Positions 32,794-45,095 of a DNA stretch of 64,000 nucleotides are shown piece by piece; within the stretch, counting starts at the first letter, position 1, and each line of letters begins with the position of its first letter. Below the pieces are notes generated by a model that worked only from the letters and a program-made list of their open reading frames with translations, made no database searches and was not told where the DNA came from. Source of the stretch: Ilyonectria destructans (lineage: Eukaryota; Ascomycota; Sordariomycetes; Hypocreales; Nectriaceae); the NCBI GenBank assembly GCA_020740775.1, contig JAHEWK010000012.1, forward strand, positions 868,001 through 932,000, written 5' to 3'. Made by a program: the position numbers and the translations under genes.

Positions 32794-34563
32794 ATGGTCT
32801 TACTGCCGGCTCCCCACCAGGAAAAATTGAACGAGATGGAGGGCTTGAGCCGCGATACTCAGCCCGAAGCGGCATTCGAGGGTGTCCAAGGCAATGGGAG
32901 TAGCACCGCGACATCGTGGCAGAGGGCGCATCTTAAGTCTAGGCCCCAGGTATTCTCAACCGACATTCTTGTTGTTGGTGGCGGCCTCGGCGGAGTCGCT
33001 GCAGCGCTTGGAGCTTTGCGCAGGGGTCGCAACGTCTTTCTGACCGAGGAGTACGACTGGTTAGGCGGTCAACTGACCAGCCAAGCCGTGCCTCCGGACG
33101 AGCATTGTTGGGTGGAGCAATTCGGCGTCACTCGCTCGTACCGGGCCCTGCGCGATGGCATCCGGCAATACTATCGCGACAACTACCCTCTGACGGATGA
33201 AGCCAGACGGAGGCCGCAGTTCAACCCCGGTGCTGGGCATGTCAGCAAACTATGTCACGAGCCTCGCGTTGCGGTGGCTGTCATCGAGGCCATGCTTCTG
33301 CCGTATATCGGGAGTGGGAAACTTGTCATCAAGAAGCCTACGAAGGCCGTCTCATGCCAGATGGATGAGCAGCAGGTGGTTCGCTCTGTGGAATTTCGTC
33401 GACTCGACCATCCCGACACTTTCACCGTCCACGCCAAATATGTTATTGACGCCACGGAGTTGGGTGACCTCCTGCCTATGACCAACACTGCCTACGTGAC
33501 TGGCTTCGAGTCTCGTAAGGATACCGGGGAACCCAGTGCACCCGAGGAGGCACAACCACAAAACTCTCAGGCAGTCTCCATCTGCTTCGCCGTTGACCAC
33601 ATTGACGGAGAGGACAATACAATTCCCAAGCCCCCAGAGTATGACTTCTGGCGAAAGTATCACCCGGACTTTTGGGGTGCACCGTTGCTCGGTCTGAAAG
33701 CGCCTCATCCACGAACACTCAAGATCGTCGAGCGCGAGTTCACCCCGAACCCCAACGATGATCCGGCACTTGTCAATGCGGACCAGCGTTTGTCAGGTGG
33801 CGACATGAATCTCTGGACCTTTCGCCGCATCGCAGCACGCGACAACTTCAGGCCTGGGGCCTACCAGTCCGACGTGTGCCTCGTCAATTGGCCCATGATC
33901 GATTACTTCGAGAAGCCCATCATCGACGTCCCCGAACGTGAGCTAGAAGCACGTCTCAGCGCTGCCGCCTCGTTATCCTACAGCATGCTGTACTACCTAC
34001 AAACCGAGTGTCCTCGAGCCGACGGAGATGGCAAAGGCTATCCAGGGCTACGTCTCCGAGGTGACATTACAGGCACAGAACATGGACTAGCGATGGCGCC
34101 ATACATACGAGAATCCCGCCGCATCAAGGCCATCACCACGGTTGTTGAGCAACATCTCTCATTGAATGTTCGTGGCGATAAGGGGGCAGTACGCTACCCC
34201 GACAGCGTAGGGGTAGGCATGTACCGCATCGACCTACATCCGTCTACAGGCGGTGACAATTACATTGATGTTGCCTGCTGCCCATTTGAGATTCCTTTAG
34301 GGGCTTTGATTCCGCTGGAGCGCTCTAACCTCCTCGCGGGCTGCAAGAATATTGGGACCACGCATATCACCAATGGCTGCTACCGGCTGCACCCTGTTGA
34401 GTGGAACATTGGAGAGGCGGCAGGCTTGTTGGCAGCGCATTGCCTGGACACTAAGCTCTCCCCGCATGAGGTACAGGGAAAGAAGAAATTGTTTGAAGCG
34501 TATCACAAGGTGCTCATTCAAGAGGGTATCGAGACAGCATGGCCTGACGTTTCGGGTTACTAG
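32794..34563 (+). CDS. FAD-dependent oxidoreductase (FAD_oxidored family), intronless, bacterial-like
   Basis: A single 589-codon frame. The FAD-binding fold is clear: DILVVGGGLGGVAAALGALR near 52-71, then EEYDWLGGQLTSQ, and a second-half DATELGDLLP block and a C-terminal GCKNIGTTHITNG with NIGEAAG, all characteristic of the FAD_oxidored family common in bacteria (often annotated as xanthan-lyase-type or FAD-dependent oxidoreductase). There are no introns in a region where almost every gene has several, which fits gain from bacteria, but this is inference. The first 45 residues are a low-complexity leader; a second Met at about residue 15 is possible. Substrate unknown. It is clustered with a regulator and a transporter. 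Confidence 0.8.
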   Translation: MVLLPAPHQEKLNEMEGLSRDTQPEAAFEGVQGNGSSTATSWQRAHLKSRPQVFSTDILVVGGGLGGVAAALGALRRGRNVFLTEEYDWLGGQLTSQAVPPDEHCWVEQFGVTRSYRALRDGIRQYYRDNYPLTDEARRRPQFNPGAGHVSKLCHEPRVAVAVIEAMLLPYIGSGKLVIKKPTKAVSCQMDEQQVVRSVEFRRLDHPDTFTVHAKYVIDATELGDLLPMTNTAYVTGFESRKDTGEPSAPEEAQPQNSQAVSICFAVDHIDGEDNTIPKPPEYDFWRKYHPDFWGAPLLGLKAPHPRTLKIVEREFTPNPNDDPALVNADQRLSGGDMNLWTFRRIAARDNFRPGAYQSDVCLVNWPMIDYFEKPIIDVPERELEARLSAAASLSYSMLYYLQTECPRADGDGKGYPGLRLRGDITGTEHGLAMAPYIRESRRIKAITTVVEQHLSLNVRGDKGAVRYPDSVGVGMYRIDLHPSTGGDNYIDVACCPFEIPLGALIPLERSNLLAGCKNIGTTHITNGCYRLHPVEWNIGEAAGLLAAHCLDTKLSPHEVQGKKKLFEAYHKVLIQEGIETAWPDVSGY

Positions 34564-36158
34564 TTAGGCTGGGAAGATCACCTGGTTGTGCCTTGTGGTG
34601 TAGTTTTAGTGATGAGAATAGTGAATTACAGCGAGACTCTGATGTGAGAAAGTCTCAACGGGGCATAAGAGAACTGTCATACTGTACCCCAGATCTGGGC
34701 CCTTGGAGAGACAAAACATTGGCCTTTTCAAGCGCCTCAACCCGAGCCTTAGGTTCTTCACCATGGCTCAGCATCGGCTCGGATTAATCAGCATATACTC
34801 AGTTTTAGGAACAGAAATAGATTCGTAAGCTTGAATCTCGTCTCCGATTGAAGCGTTTTCCATAGACTGCAAGTATCCACTACGAAGAACCCCTAACCGC
34901 GTGTCTCGGACACCCATTCCGCGTGGCTCCTTTTGGGTATCAATCCGAGATCCGCATCTATACTTCTTCTAGTTAGGCTCCACCTCTTTGCCTTAGCAAC
35001 ATGGACAGGATCGAGGTCACAATCTAGCTTTCCCAGCCATTCAATGGGATGTTGCTCTACATATTCCAAGGCGCCGGTGAGCACTGTGTGACATTAGGAA
35101 TCATGCTGAAGAAAGTTTGTATATGAAAAATCATTGAAGGAGAGGACAGCTAGGCGCAGCTTCAAAGCTGTTCAAAAGAGGGTTGAAAGAAGGGCAAGGT
35201 CTCAACGGGGGCTCCTTCGAGGAAAAAGAGAAGCAGAGCTGCTAATGGGTGCGGAACGAATCAAAGAACTCACCCCTACCTACCCCGCTGGAGATAAAAG
35301 CGGCCTTTGAAAGATACCTCTCGCTCCAAAGAATGGGGATTAGGGCCACACGCGCTCAGTGAGGTGAGATGGCAGTGTCATTTAGGCGAGCTGTAACTAG
35401 CTCGTCAACCGATTTCTGTTAACCCAAGCGGCGTTTTGATACCCCGTGATTTAGCATTCAGTTTCTTGACATCATGAAATAGTATACGGGATGATTTTAA
35501 TGCTTCAAAGGTTTCAAATGCGATTGGGATGGTTTGAAGAATTGTAAATTTACGGTCTTAACATCGCCTCCCGCACTCAAACGAGGTGGCTGGACTCCGT
35601 CGTGTTCGGGGAGAATGCTAAGGGTGCACTGAATCCCACATTAACCCACTGAAAACGCGTATTTAAATCCCCATAGCAATCTTGTCGTGTTCGGATACGT
35701 CCGCTGGGTGGTCGGGGAGGTGATAGCCTCAGGGCTCGGATGTGCGGATACGAATACGAACCCGACAGGGTGACGAATACGCCCTGGATAGGCACCGCCT
35801 CATCGGCTATGCAACTGAAACTGAATCTTGGTCGATGAGGAAAGTGCCCACAACAGATTTCCCGATATGTAATAAATGTGGAAGCCTCTGATTGGTGAGA
35901 TGGCAATGTTGGAGGAGGCGGAGATTCGTCTCGGCGATGTACTGAGGCCTGATGGGGGTGAAAAGAGCAACCGAGACAAGACTTGGCGTAAAGGACGCGG
36001 CCTGGAGGAAACGAGATTCAAGCTGCGGAGGTTGCCGCGTGCTAAATCCAGCCTTCGGGGTATTTGAATGATTTCTCTCCCGTCTTTTCCTTCTCGTGCT
36101 GTTTCTTGTAACCACATCGCAATTCATCTCAGCACTGCAACGGCCGAAAAACTGCAAG
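34564..36158. other. Intergenic, no supported gene
   Basis: About 1.6 kb. Small frames only. The proximal part before 36159 is the promoter of the CYP51 gene; no TCGGAA site of the kind seen in the 42-58 kb cluster was noticed. Confidence 0.45.
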
Positions 36159-37776
36159 ATGTTGGAACAAGCGTTGGATTTTGCTCTCTACCTCCCCATC
36201 TACACCACCGGGGCCTTCTTGGCTTTGGTTCTCCTCAATGTCCTCCAACAACGACTTTTCCGGAGGGCCAGTGATCCTCCGATGGTTCTCCATTGGCTTC
36301 CATTCATTGGTAACGCCGTTTCTTATGGCTTAGATCCTTACTCCTTTTTCTTGCAATGTCGAAAAAAGGTACCGCGGCTTGAGCATATTTCTTGGGCTTT
36401 GTCTGTTTCCCAGTTTTGCTGACTGTCTCTTGCTCTAGCACGGCGACGTTTTTACCTTTGTTCTCTTCGGGCGAAAGATTACCTGCTACTTGGGCACCCA
36501 CGGAAACGACTTCGTTCTCAACGGCCGACATCAAGACGTGAGCGCCGAAGAAATCTACGGCCCTCTGACAACTCCCGTCTTCGGTAGCGACGTTGTATAC
36601 GACTGCCCAAATGCGAAGTTGATGGAACAAAAGAAATTTATCAAGTTCGGCTTGTCCCAAAAGGCTCTCGAGTCCTACGTCCAAAAGATTGAAGGAGAGG
36701 TTATCGACTACCTCAGCTCGGCTTCCGCATTCAGCGGTCCGTCTGGAGCTATCGATATTTGCAACACCATGGCCGAGATAACGATCCTCACCGCCGCTCG
36801 AGCACTACAAGGAGACGAAGTCCGGAGCAAACTGACCGCTGAGTTTGCCGACCTATACCATGATCTGGATCAAGGGTTCAAACCAGTCAACTTCCTCTTT
36901 CCCTGGGCGCCCTTGCCACACAACCGCCGTCGAGACGCAGCACATGCCAAGATGAGGGCAGTCTATATGGACATCATAGACGAACGACGCAAGAGCGGTG
37001 TTGATGTGAATGAAGGCTCAGACATGATATGGAACCTAATGCGATGCACCTACAAGAATGGACAGCCGGTACCTGACAAGGAGGTGGCGCATATGATGAT
37101 CACGCTTCTTATGGCAGGTCAACACACATCTTCGTCGGCCAGTTCTTGGATTATGCTTCACCTTGCCTCCCGTCCTGATATCACCGAAGAGCTATATCGG
37201 GAGCAGCTAGACAACTTGAGCGTCAACGGAGTCCTCCAACCGCTCCAGTACAGCGACCTTGACAAACTCCCTCTGCTCAACAATGTGGTTAAGGAAACCC
37301 TACGAGTCCACTCATCCACCCACACTCTTATGCGCAAGGTCAAGAATCCCCTCCAGGTGCCCGGAACCCCATACACTATCACTCCCGACAAGGTTCTTTT
37401 GGCTTCGCCAATCGTAACCGCGCTCAGTGATGAGTACTTTCCCAATGCCTTGACTTGGGATCCTCACCGTTGGGATGGAAAGGCCGTGGAAGAGCCCGTT
37501 GGTGATGATCTAGTCGATTACGGTTACGGCATTGTTTCTAAGGGCACCAAGAGTCCCTATCTGCCGTTCGGAGGTGGTCGGCACCGCTGCATTGGAGAGA
37601 AGTTTGCATATGTCAACCTCGGTACCATTATTAACACAATGGTTCGCAACTTCAAAGTAAGCACGCTGGATGGCAAATCAACAGTGCCCCCAACCGATTA
37701 CACGACTCTCTTCTCACGACCCGTCCAGCCATCAACAATCCGATGGGAGCGACGAGGATCCGAACGCAAAGGGTAA
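36159..37776 (+). CDS. cyp51A: Sterol 14-alpha-demethylase, CYP51A type
   Basis: Exons 36159-36368 and 36439-37776 give 515 residues. It removes the 14-alpha methyl group of lanosterol or eburicol in ergosterol synthesis, anchored in the ER by the N-terminal helix (about 5-28). Signatures: the substrate-loop block IYGPLTTPVFGSDVVYDCPN with its conserved Tyr residues, HMMITLLMAGQHTSSSASS for the I helix, KETLRVHSS for the EXXR helix, and the heme block LPFGGGRHRCIGEKF. The IYGPLTTPVF form and the short N-terminus match the CYP51A clade rather than CYP51B. Redox partner is NADPH-P450 reductase; a reductase gene lies 3.6 kb downstream, but it shares its promoter with an amine oxidase. Confidence 0.92.
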
Positions 37777-38038
37777 TACTATGACTCAACTTTAAGACTT
37801 AGAGCTTTAGAGGGTAGAGCGAGGGTCAACCCTGTGGGGAGTTAAGAGGCGAGTGTGGTCGAGTCTTGAAGAGAGCTATCTTAGATTAGCGGCGCTCCCA
37901 ACAACAGTTTACTTTTTCGTATATTTGGACACAAATGGATAATTACCAACTAAAAATACCTTGAAAAATTCTAAATACTTCGTTGTTTTTAAGTGTTTGA
38001 ATTTAGGCAAATGGCGTAGTAGGAAAATCCTGCACTCT
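37777..38038. other. 3' spacer of CYP51A-type gene
   Basis: Short AT-rich convergent spacer. Confidence 0.5.
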
Positions 38039-38858
38039 TCAGTTGACCCACTCATTCGCCCGTTCGTTGATAAATTTAATCATAGGGCCTGCGGATGACA
38101 AGAACGGCGAGTGGCCAGCGTCCTCGGGGTCCAGCTCGTGCCATTCTAAACCAGACATTGAAACCATCATGCTTTGCGCGATATAAGGAATGGTCTTATC
38201 TTGTTGTCACTTTATGTATGCTCGTCGGCCATCAAATACCTCATCAGCCCATGCAGAAGGGGGCCGGGGCTGTTCAGTGCCGAAAGGGCCTGCTGTTTCA
38301 AGCGATCGATTGCTGTTTTGACCAAAGAGTCGTCGACATTGTTGTAGAAAACAGATTCAGGCGTATCAGCGTCGATTTGCCCAGTCTCTTCCTATTCGAC
38401 AATTTAACATCAGACACGGTACATGCTTAGATTAGTGAACCTGCATTGATATGAAGCCACGGATCAAACCTCTGTCCAGGTAGCTTGCTTTGGATGGAGC
38501 CCCCTCATTTGAAAGAAAGGCGCACATAAAGATCAAGCCAGTGATGCCTCCTTTCTGACCAGAAGCAGTCCGCTCAGCTTTGCTCAACCCCTTCGCAGCA
38601 GCGCCACCGGGGCTATCGCCGTACGAGTGCATGATCAAGATGACATCATTCCCCTGGTCTAGTTCAGGCAGCAGGAGACTCGCGGATGAAGCCCATGTCC
38701 GTGGTAACCGACTGATTCTTTGGATCAGCAGATCCGACAGATGGTAGCTGCTTGGAGCCCGTAGGATAGCCAGCATCATGAAGTTGCTGCAGGAACAACT
38801 CGAAATGAGCCGGCGTGTGCCAAGCACCAGGAATGAGGACAATCGTGGGTTTCGACAT
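38039..38858 (-). pseudogene. Alpha/beta hydrolase pseudogene
   Basis: Starts as a normal hydrolase: KPTIVLIPGAWHTPAHF with the oxyanion-loop PGAWH, and later VILIMHSYGDSPG, which has the nucleophile elbow H-S-Y-G. The frame breaks near 38680, between GFIRE and the expected SLLLPELD, with no intron of workable length. After a normal 49-nt intron (38392-38440) the frame shifts again in a C-run near 38260-38270, and an in-frame TGA stands at 38207-38209 before QDKTIPYIAQSMM and the C-terminal DAGHSPFLS, which carries the catalytic His. At least three lesions indicate a dead gene, unless assembly errors are involved. Confidence 0.75.
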
Positions 38859-39750
38859 TGCGTGAGTAACTTAGATGACCAAACTAGAACAATGGATTTG
38901 GGAGCCGGGAAGAGTGAAATATGTAAGAAAAATAAAACTCAGTGCAGAACAGCATGCATGTATGACTTCATGTCCAATCCTAGTCCAAAATGGAGCTATC
39001 CCGACTGGGCTTACCGCGCTACCATGGACAACTCACTCTCTTTTCCCGCGCTGAGTGAGCGCTACTAACCGATGGCGATCAATTTGGTCATTCAAGCTCT
39101 CCGAAATGCAGTGTGGTTAAACTTCCCTCCAATAGCAGAATGCAAGTAGTTTAACTGTTCTGTCGATTGGTCTGCTCGCTTCCACTGATTGGTTTGCTCG
39201 GTCCTGCTGGTTGGTTTGCTCGGTCCCACGTGTAGCTAGCCCATCCAAATCAAGAGGATTGGATCTAAAGAGGAAATATCTTACCAGAGTGGTCTTAGTT
39301 CTAACGTAAGACACTCACAGTGAGGAGACAAGTCAGAAAGGTTCCGACGCAATTCAGATCTTGGCACCCGGCCCCAGCACATAATTAAGTTGATTTTTAA
39401 ATGAATTTAAAGTTTAAAGTACTAAATACGCTTGTTTTTAGCTGATTTATAGTGAATATAGTAGTGACGTGCCCTCACTGTAAGGCCCAAAATGGATTAA
39501 ACCCAAAACGATTCTTTTTAGAATATCATCGAACATGTAGCAGGCTGGTCAGGTTTGAGTTATATACAAGAATGGATGGTGGTAGAGCTTTTGTTGATAG
39601 AGTTGGATATTTACTTCTGCCTAACGAAAACTGAGCGCTACCACTGTCCACAACGTTACTTAGAATGCTGTTAAGTTACGAGATTCCATCTATATACACC
39701 TATCCCAATACTGCCACACATTCTAATGCCCTCTGGCCCTCTAATAGCAC
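38859..39750. other. Intergenic, with a short imperfect tandem repeat
   Basis: Near 39165-39230 the unit GGTTTGCTCGGTCC recurs two to three times imperfectly. The stretch 39370-39450 is very AT-rich. A small plus-strand frame near 39452-39634 has a CPHC motif but no ATG and no recognisable family. Confidence 0.4.
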
Positions 39751-42002
39751 CTACCAGATATCCTCCTGGCCACGATGTTAGTAAATGATTTTCACCTGGG
39801 GAGAGGGACTGCCGCAATGGCAACCTCGGAGTTCGTTCTTGGTCACCTACCTGGTACCGACTAGAGGCCCGCATATCCTTCAAGATATCCTTGCTTTGAG
39901 ACTCGTGGATGCCCCTCTCATCTGTAAGGATTTCCACAAAGGAGTTTTGCACATCCCGAGCCATATACTTTGCGTCACCACATACGTAAATGTGACCATT
40001 GGTTTCCAACAGCTCATTGACAACCTTTGCATGGGCTTTCAATAGATTCTGGACATAGACCTTCTTTGGGCCCTGTCTCGAGAAGGCAACCATCATATCG
40101 AAACGGTCGCCAAGGACCTCTTTGTATTCCTATTAGGAGGGGATCTGTTAGTACAGGCCCTGGCATCTGGTAAAATCTCGCTGTGCTTACCTTCCATTCC
40201 GACTCGTAAATAAAATCCTGCTCAGAATGTCGGCACCCAAAAAAGAGTAGGGTGCGGCCAACGCTCTTCCCTTGTTTGACAAGGTGCGCCCTCTCTTGGA
40301 CGAAGGCCCGGAACGGAGCAACACCAGTGCCGGGTCCAATGAGGATGACGGGTGCCTGTGAATCAGACGGAAGCCTGAAGCTTGATTGCCGAACATGGAT
40401 GGGAACTTGACATTGTCCATATTGTCCTCTGGGGCCGTTGATGTTATAGGTTGGTGTCGATTGAGAGACGGAATCGCCGTTCTGTTTTTGCTTCAGAGCA
40501 AGGAGATAGTTTGTGGCAACGCCCTTCAATGGTTCAGGTCTTCCGGAAACCTCATACGACTCTACCACTGCGCTGATAGAGATGCTCCTTGGTTGCACAA
40601 GAGAAGAAGATGAGATTGAATAGTAGCGCGGTTGCAACTTGTTAAGACCTTCAACCACGGCCGAAAACGGAAGCCCCGTCCAGTGGGACCCGCCGCCAAT
40701 TGACCTAAGAACCTGAGCAACGGTTAATTTTCTCTTCGCAATTTGCTCCTGGAAGTAGTCCTTGTCGGCACCGATCTTGGTTATTTCCGCCTTGGCCGAG
40801 GCATCTGGTGAGAATGTTGCAATGGATGCCATGAACTGGCGTGAGACAGGGGCACAAATTTCCAAGTATGACCGCAGAACCGTTTGGTAGGTTGTCGGGG
40901 TCGGGATTGGAACCTTCGATGTCTTTTCGAGAGCCTTGATATCGATGACGGTATTCTTGACATCTGAAAGCCCAAGAATCTCCAAAAGACTCTCGACTTC
41001 GTTATCGGGATTGGTTGGCCAGATTGCGACGTGGTCACCGGTACTGTAGGACAGCGAAGAATCCCCCAGGCCAAGTTCGATATGAAGGCAGTTCCTATCA
41101 CCACCCTTGAAGAGCTCATTTGACTCAGTGATTGATGCGATGTATGGGTTGCTGGCACCGAACGACTGCTTACTCGCGGTGCCCTTGAGATGCGCCAAGT
41201 TTGGCTCTCCGAGGAAGACATCTTTCGAGATTTCGGTCAAGTCTTGTCGTCGTGTAATAGAAAAGGTCGGTTCGTAGAATGTTTCCTGCTCTTCCAGCCC
41301 CATCTTCTCAGCCAAGGCGGCCCACATAGGGTCTTTCCAAGCAAGAAAGTCCTCTTCTGTTGACCCAGTACCGTCATCGCCCTCTCCGGCGGCACCGATT
41401 CTTTCTGCGCCAAAGTCGTCTAGGGCCCGGCTTACGTTGCGAACCATTGAGTTGTAGTGCTCATATGTGCTGTTTCCTAGACCAAACGCAACATAGTTAA
41501 TGTTTTGAAGGCCATTGGAAAAGTTGTTGTCTTCGCCGGTTACAAAGCTGTAAAAGTCGCGGGCGTTTTCCGTAGGATCTCCTTCGCCTGCAGTGGCAAG
41601 GACAAAGATGAGAATTTTGCTGCTGGGGATTGATTCCAGATCGTCATAATCGTAATCTTCAAGGTCGAGAACAATCGTGTCCAAGCCGAATCTCGATTTG
41701 CCCTCCTTTGCTAGTCTCTTGGCATAGTTCTCGGCAGTGCCCGTTTCTGAACCGTAGAATACTGCACAATTCTTCTTGGACCTTTCCAGCATAGCCGCTA
41801 TGCTTCTGGATGAGGCATCGAAACCACCAGCTTCCGAAACAGGAGATGAGTTGTCTGCCAACTTGCCTTGCACGGACCTTCCCTTGGTGTAGTACAGCAC
41901 AGCCAGCAAGACTACACTGAGGATGCATAAGTCGAAGACATCCATGTCGCACAAGACTGTGGGTGCAATCAAAAGCCCGTCCAGCGAAGTTGAGTTTTGC
42001 AT
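39751..42002 (-). CDS. NADPH-cytochrome P450 reductase
   Basis: Exons 40191-42002, 39851-40129 and 39751-39765 give 701 residues. It passes electrons from NADPH through FAD and FMN to P450s at the ER. A single N-terminal helix (LCILSVVLLAVLYYTKG) is followed by the FMN domain (YGSETGTAENYAKRLAKEG; LATAGEGDPTENARDFY; FGLGNSTYEHYN), the FAD motif RYYSISSSS, the NADPH motif GPGTGVAPFRAFVQERA, and a 15-nt last exon encoding EDIW, the conserved C-terminal Trp. Met20 at 41945 is the more family-like start (MDVFDLCIL). It is divergent from the amine oxidase over 808 bases with four TTCCGA sites between. Probably a second, cluster-dedicated paralogue. Confidence 0.9.
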
Positions 42003-42810
42003 CTTGGTGAATTGGTTAATAGAAAGATGTATTTTCTTGCTACATAATTTGACTGCTCTAATGCGTTTTATCTACTCCATCACCAGCCGGCTATAGTGAA
42101 GTCTTCGTGTAGTTGGAAACATTTCCAGTCGGATTCGCGGAACCATGGTTTCCGAGTTCCGAGGCTGGCGAGATACCGAAATCTGGAGCCTGAACCTTGA
42201 GTCCGGTAATCCCTCGGCGACAAATGCCGAGACTGCAGGCGATCGATGTGACGGTGATTCGTGTGTGGAATCAATTCCCATGATATTAGTTGGCTTTTTA
42301 ATTGCCCATCGTAAAGATGTCGATTTTCCTTTTCTCAGTCGGCGCTCGCAAATACCTAGACGCTCTCTAAATAAAGCCTCGACAATTGACCTCCAGAGGG
42401 CACGACACATCACTAACCAGGGATGGCGGCCATTGAATGTTATCAGTCATCAAATGAACTAATTATCCGCATCTTATCGCGAGGAAGTTAATCGGTGGAC
42501 CTTACCCAGAACAGTTTATGAATTACATATGGAGTCCTGCTGCATGGGCTACTGATTGATGGCTGGTCGGGACCGTGTCTCGCAAAGCCAATTACTAAAG
42601 CCTGGTTCCGAAGCTCAGTTCCGAAGACACTTTCCCCCTCATTCCGCATCCCCAAGCGACCCACATAGCTCACCGTCACCCTTGGATCGCAGCCAGCTTT
42701 CAATGCCTATAGAGTGTCAAATTCCCCCCGAACGTTCCTCCGTCAGATGATCTCTCTCTATCCGGTCGAGTACTGAACGAATAGCAATCGTCCCCTACAC
42801 CGTCGGCACA
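42003..42810. promoter_or_regulatory. Bidirectional promoter: P450 reductase / amine oxidase
   Basis: Contains TTCCGA at 42150-42155 and 42157-42162 (a direct repeat TTCCGAG of period 7 about 150 bases before the reductase start) and at 42606-42611 and 42619-42624, both in the form GTTCCGAAG about 190 bases before the oxidase start. These match the motif found in the other promoters of the cluster. Confidence 0.55.
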
Positions 42811-45095
42811 ATGGCTGCTGGAATCCCCCACCCCCTCTCTGCCCTATCGCTCAGCGAGACCAACCAGGCTCGCGACATTGTTCTTGCCCTGCACCCGGGA
42901 ACTATTGTCAATTTCCGCACAGTCTACCTCACTGAGCCTCCCAAGGCTGAGGTCGTCCCTTTTCTCGCCCTTGAGCATGCCGGAAAGGTCAACGAACTCA
43001 CCCCGAGACCTGCCCGCCTGGCTGAGGCCCGTTACGATGTCGTCCGCAACGGACAAAACCGCCCAGAGTATCACGAGTCCGTTGTTGACCTCCGGACGTC
43101 GCAACGCGTGAAGCACCAGATTGTTGGATCTGAGCACCATGCTAGCTTGACTATGTAAGTGAACTGCAGCGTCTCAGCACCAAGAGTCCAAGACTAACTT
43201 CAAACCCAAGGTTCGAGTTTGACAAGCTCGTAGAATGCATTAAAAACTCCCCTCTCTTTAAGGAGAAGATTAAGAACATCAAGCTCCCTGAGGGATTCGA
43301 GCTTATTGTGGAGCCATGGCCATACGGTGGCCCTGATGAGGTTGATGGTGACAACCGCTTCTTCCAGGGTCTTTGCTTCGGTCGAGATACTCGCAGTGGC
43401 AACCCTGACTCCAACTTCTACGCGTTCCCCATTCCCATCATTCCCATCATGGATGCGAACAAGAACGAGGTTGTGCGCATCGACGAGCCTGCCACCGGTG
43501 GAGGTGGTGATTCTCTGATTGGATCCGCCGTCAGCGGTGCCATCATTGACCACTGCAAGGGCGCCGAGTACGTTCCTGAGCTGTTGCCTCTGGGAACTCG
43601 AAAGGACCTCAAGCCCTTGACGGTTCAACAACCCGACGGCCCCAGCTTTACCATCACAGATAACCTCATTGAGTGGCAAAAGTGGCGAATGAGAGTCTCT
43701 TTCAACCCGCGTGAGGGAGCTGTTCTGCACGATATTAGATACGATGGACGTGAGATTATGTACCGTCTCAGCATTAGCGACATGGTATGTTCCCGGGCAA
43801 TCCTTCACTCCTAGAGGATCTGTTACTGACTAAATCTCGCAGACTGTCCCTTATGCTGATCCCCGAGCACCCTTCCACCGCAAGCAAGCATTTGACTTCG
43901 GTGATGGTGGTCTTGGCCATGCCGTCAACAACCTGACTCTTGGATGTGACTGCCTCGGCGTTATTAAGGTAATAAATGGAACATCCGATCCACCGTCAAT
44001 TACAGTTTGCTAACGAAATCTTTCAGTACTTCGATGGTGTTTTGACCAAGTCAGATGGTTCCGCTGAGGTGACCAAGAATATCATCTGCCTGCACGAGCA
44101 GGATGACGGTATCGCCTGGAAGCACACCAACTGGCGAACTGGCCGCGCCGTCGTCACTCGACGCCGCGAACTGGTTGTCCAGTTTATCATCACTCTGGCC
44201 AACTACGAGTACATCTTCGCCTACAAGTTCGACCAAGCGGCTGGCATCGAGGTTGAGGCCCGAGCTACCGGTATTGTGTCTGTCGTCAACATCGATGAGG
44301 GCAAGACTGCCCCCTGGGGTAACGTGGTCAGCCCTGGTGCCCTGGCGCAAAACCATCAGCACGTTTTCTGCGTCCGTATGGATCCCGCCATTGACGGCCA
44401 CTCCAATACTGTAGTGCAAGAGGAGAGCTTGCCGGTGCGCAGAGATAAGCGGACGAACCCCAACGGAAACTACTACGAAGTGCGCCAGACTCCCATCACC
44501 ACGTCAACCGGTGTTGATGTCGCTCCGTTCAACAACCGCACCTTCAAGGTCCAGAACTTGGCTAAGAAGAACCCCGTCAGTGGAAAGCCCGTCGGCTACA
44601 AGATCGGCGTGCCGGCCACGCAGCTCCTGCTTGCCGACCCCAACAGCATCCAGGCCGAGCGTGCTTTGTTTGCCCACCACCATCTCTGGGTCACCAAGTA
44701 CAAGGATGATGAGCTGTACGCCGGAGGCCGATATACTCTGCAGAGCCGCCGAGAAATCGGCGGTGTCGCTGATGCAGCAGCACGTAACGAGGATGTCCTC
44801 AACGAAGATATCGTCGTCTGGGCTGTTTTCGGCCTCACCCACAACCCCCGAGTCGAGGACTGGCCAGTCATGTGAGCAAACCCCCCATCCCCGAAGCCGA
44901 GCGTCTTGGACAGACACTAACCCGCGTTCCCTTTCTAGGCCTATTGAGAAGCTTCAGGTCCATTTCCAGCCGTCGGATTTCTTTAAGGAGAACCCTGCTC
45001 TGGATGTGCCTTCAAATGCAGATATTGGCTCTAAGCTGACTGAGGGATGCTGCAGTGGAGCAAAGGGCCCTAAGATGGAGAAGGGCAAGTTGTAG
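42811..45095 (+). CDS. Copper (topaquinone) amine oxidase
   Basis: Exons 42811-43154, 43211-43784, 43843-43968, 44027-44871 and 44939-45095 give 681 residues. It converts primary amines such as phenethylamine or tyramine into aldehyde, ammonia and hydrogen peroxide. The cofactor precursor Tyr is residue 408 in the motif LANYEYIFAYKF. Copper ligands are seen in QNHQHVFCVRMD (HxH) and in HHHLWVTKY further on. The catalytic-base region reads YRLSISDMTVPYADPRAPFH, split by the second intron. There is no signal peptide; a C-terminal CCSGAKGPKMEKGKL tail has no clear PTS1, so location is uncertain (cytosolic or peroxisomal). Its place beside phenylacetate and homogentisate genes suggests aromatic amines as substrates. 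Confidence 0.92.

Noticed and set aside
39452..39634. Short plus-strand frame with CPHC
   Set aside because: No ATG, AT-rich, no second metal pair; likely chance.
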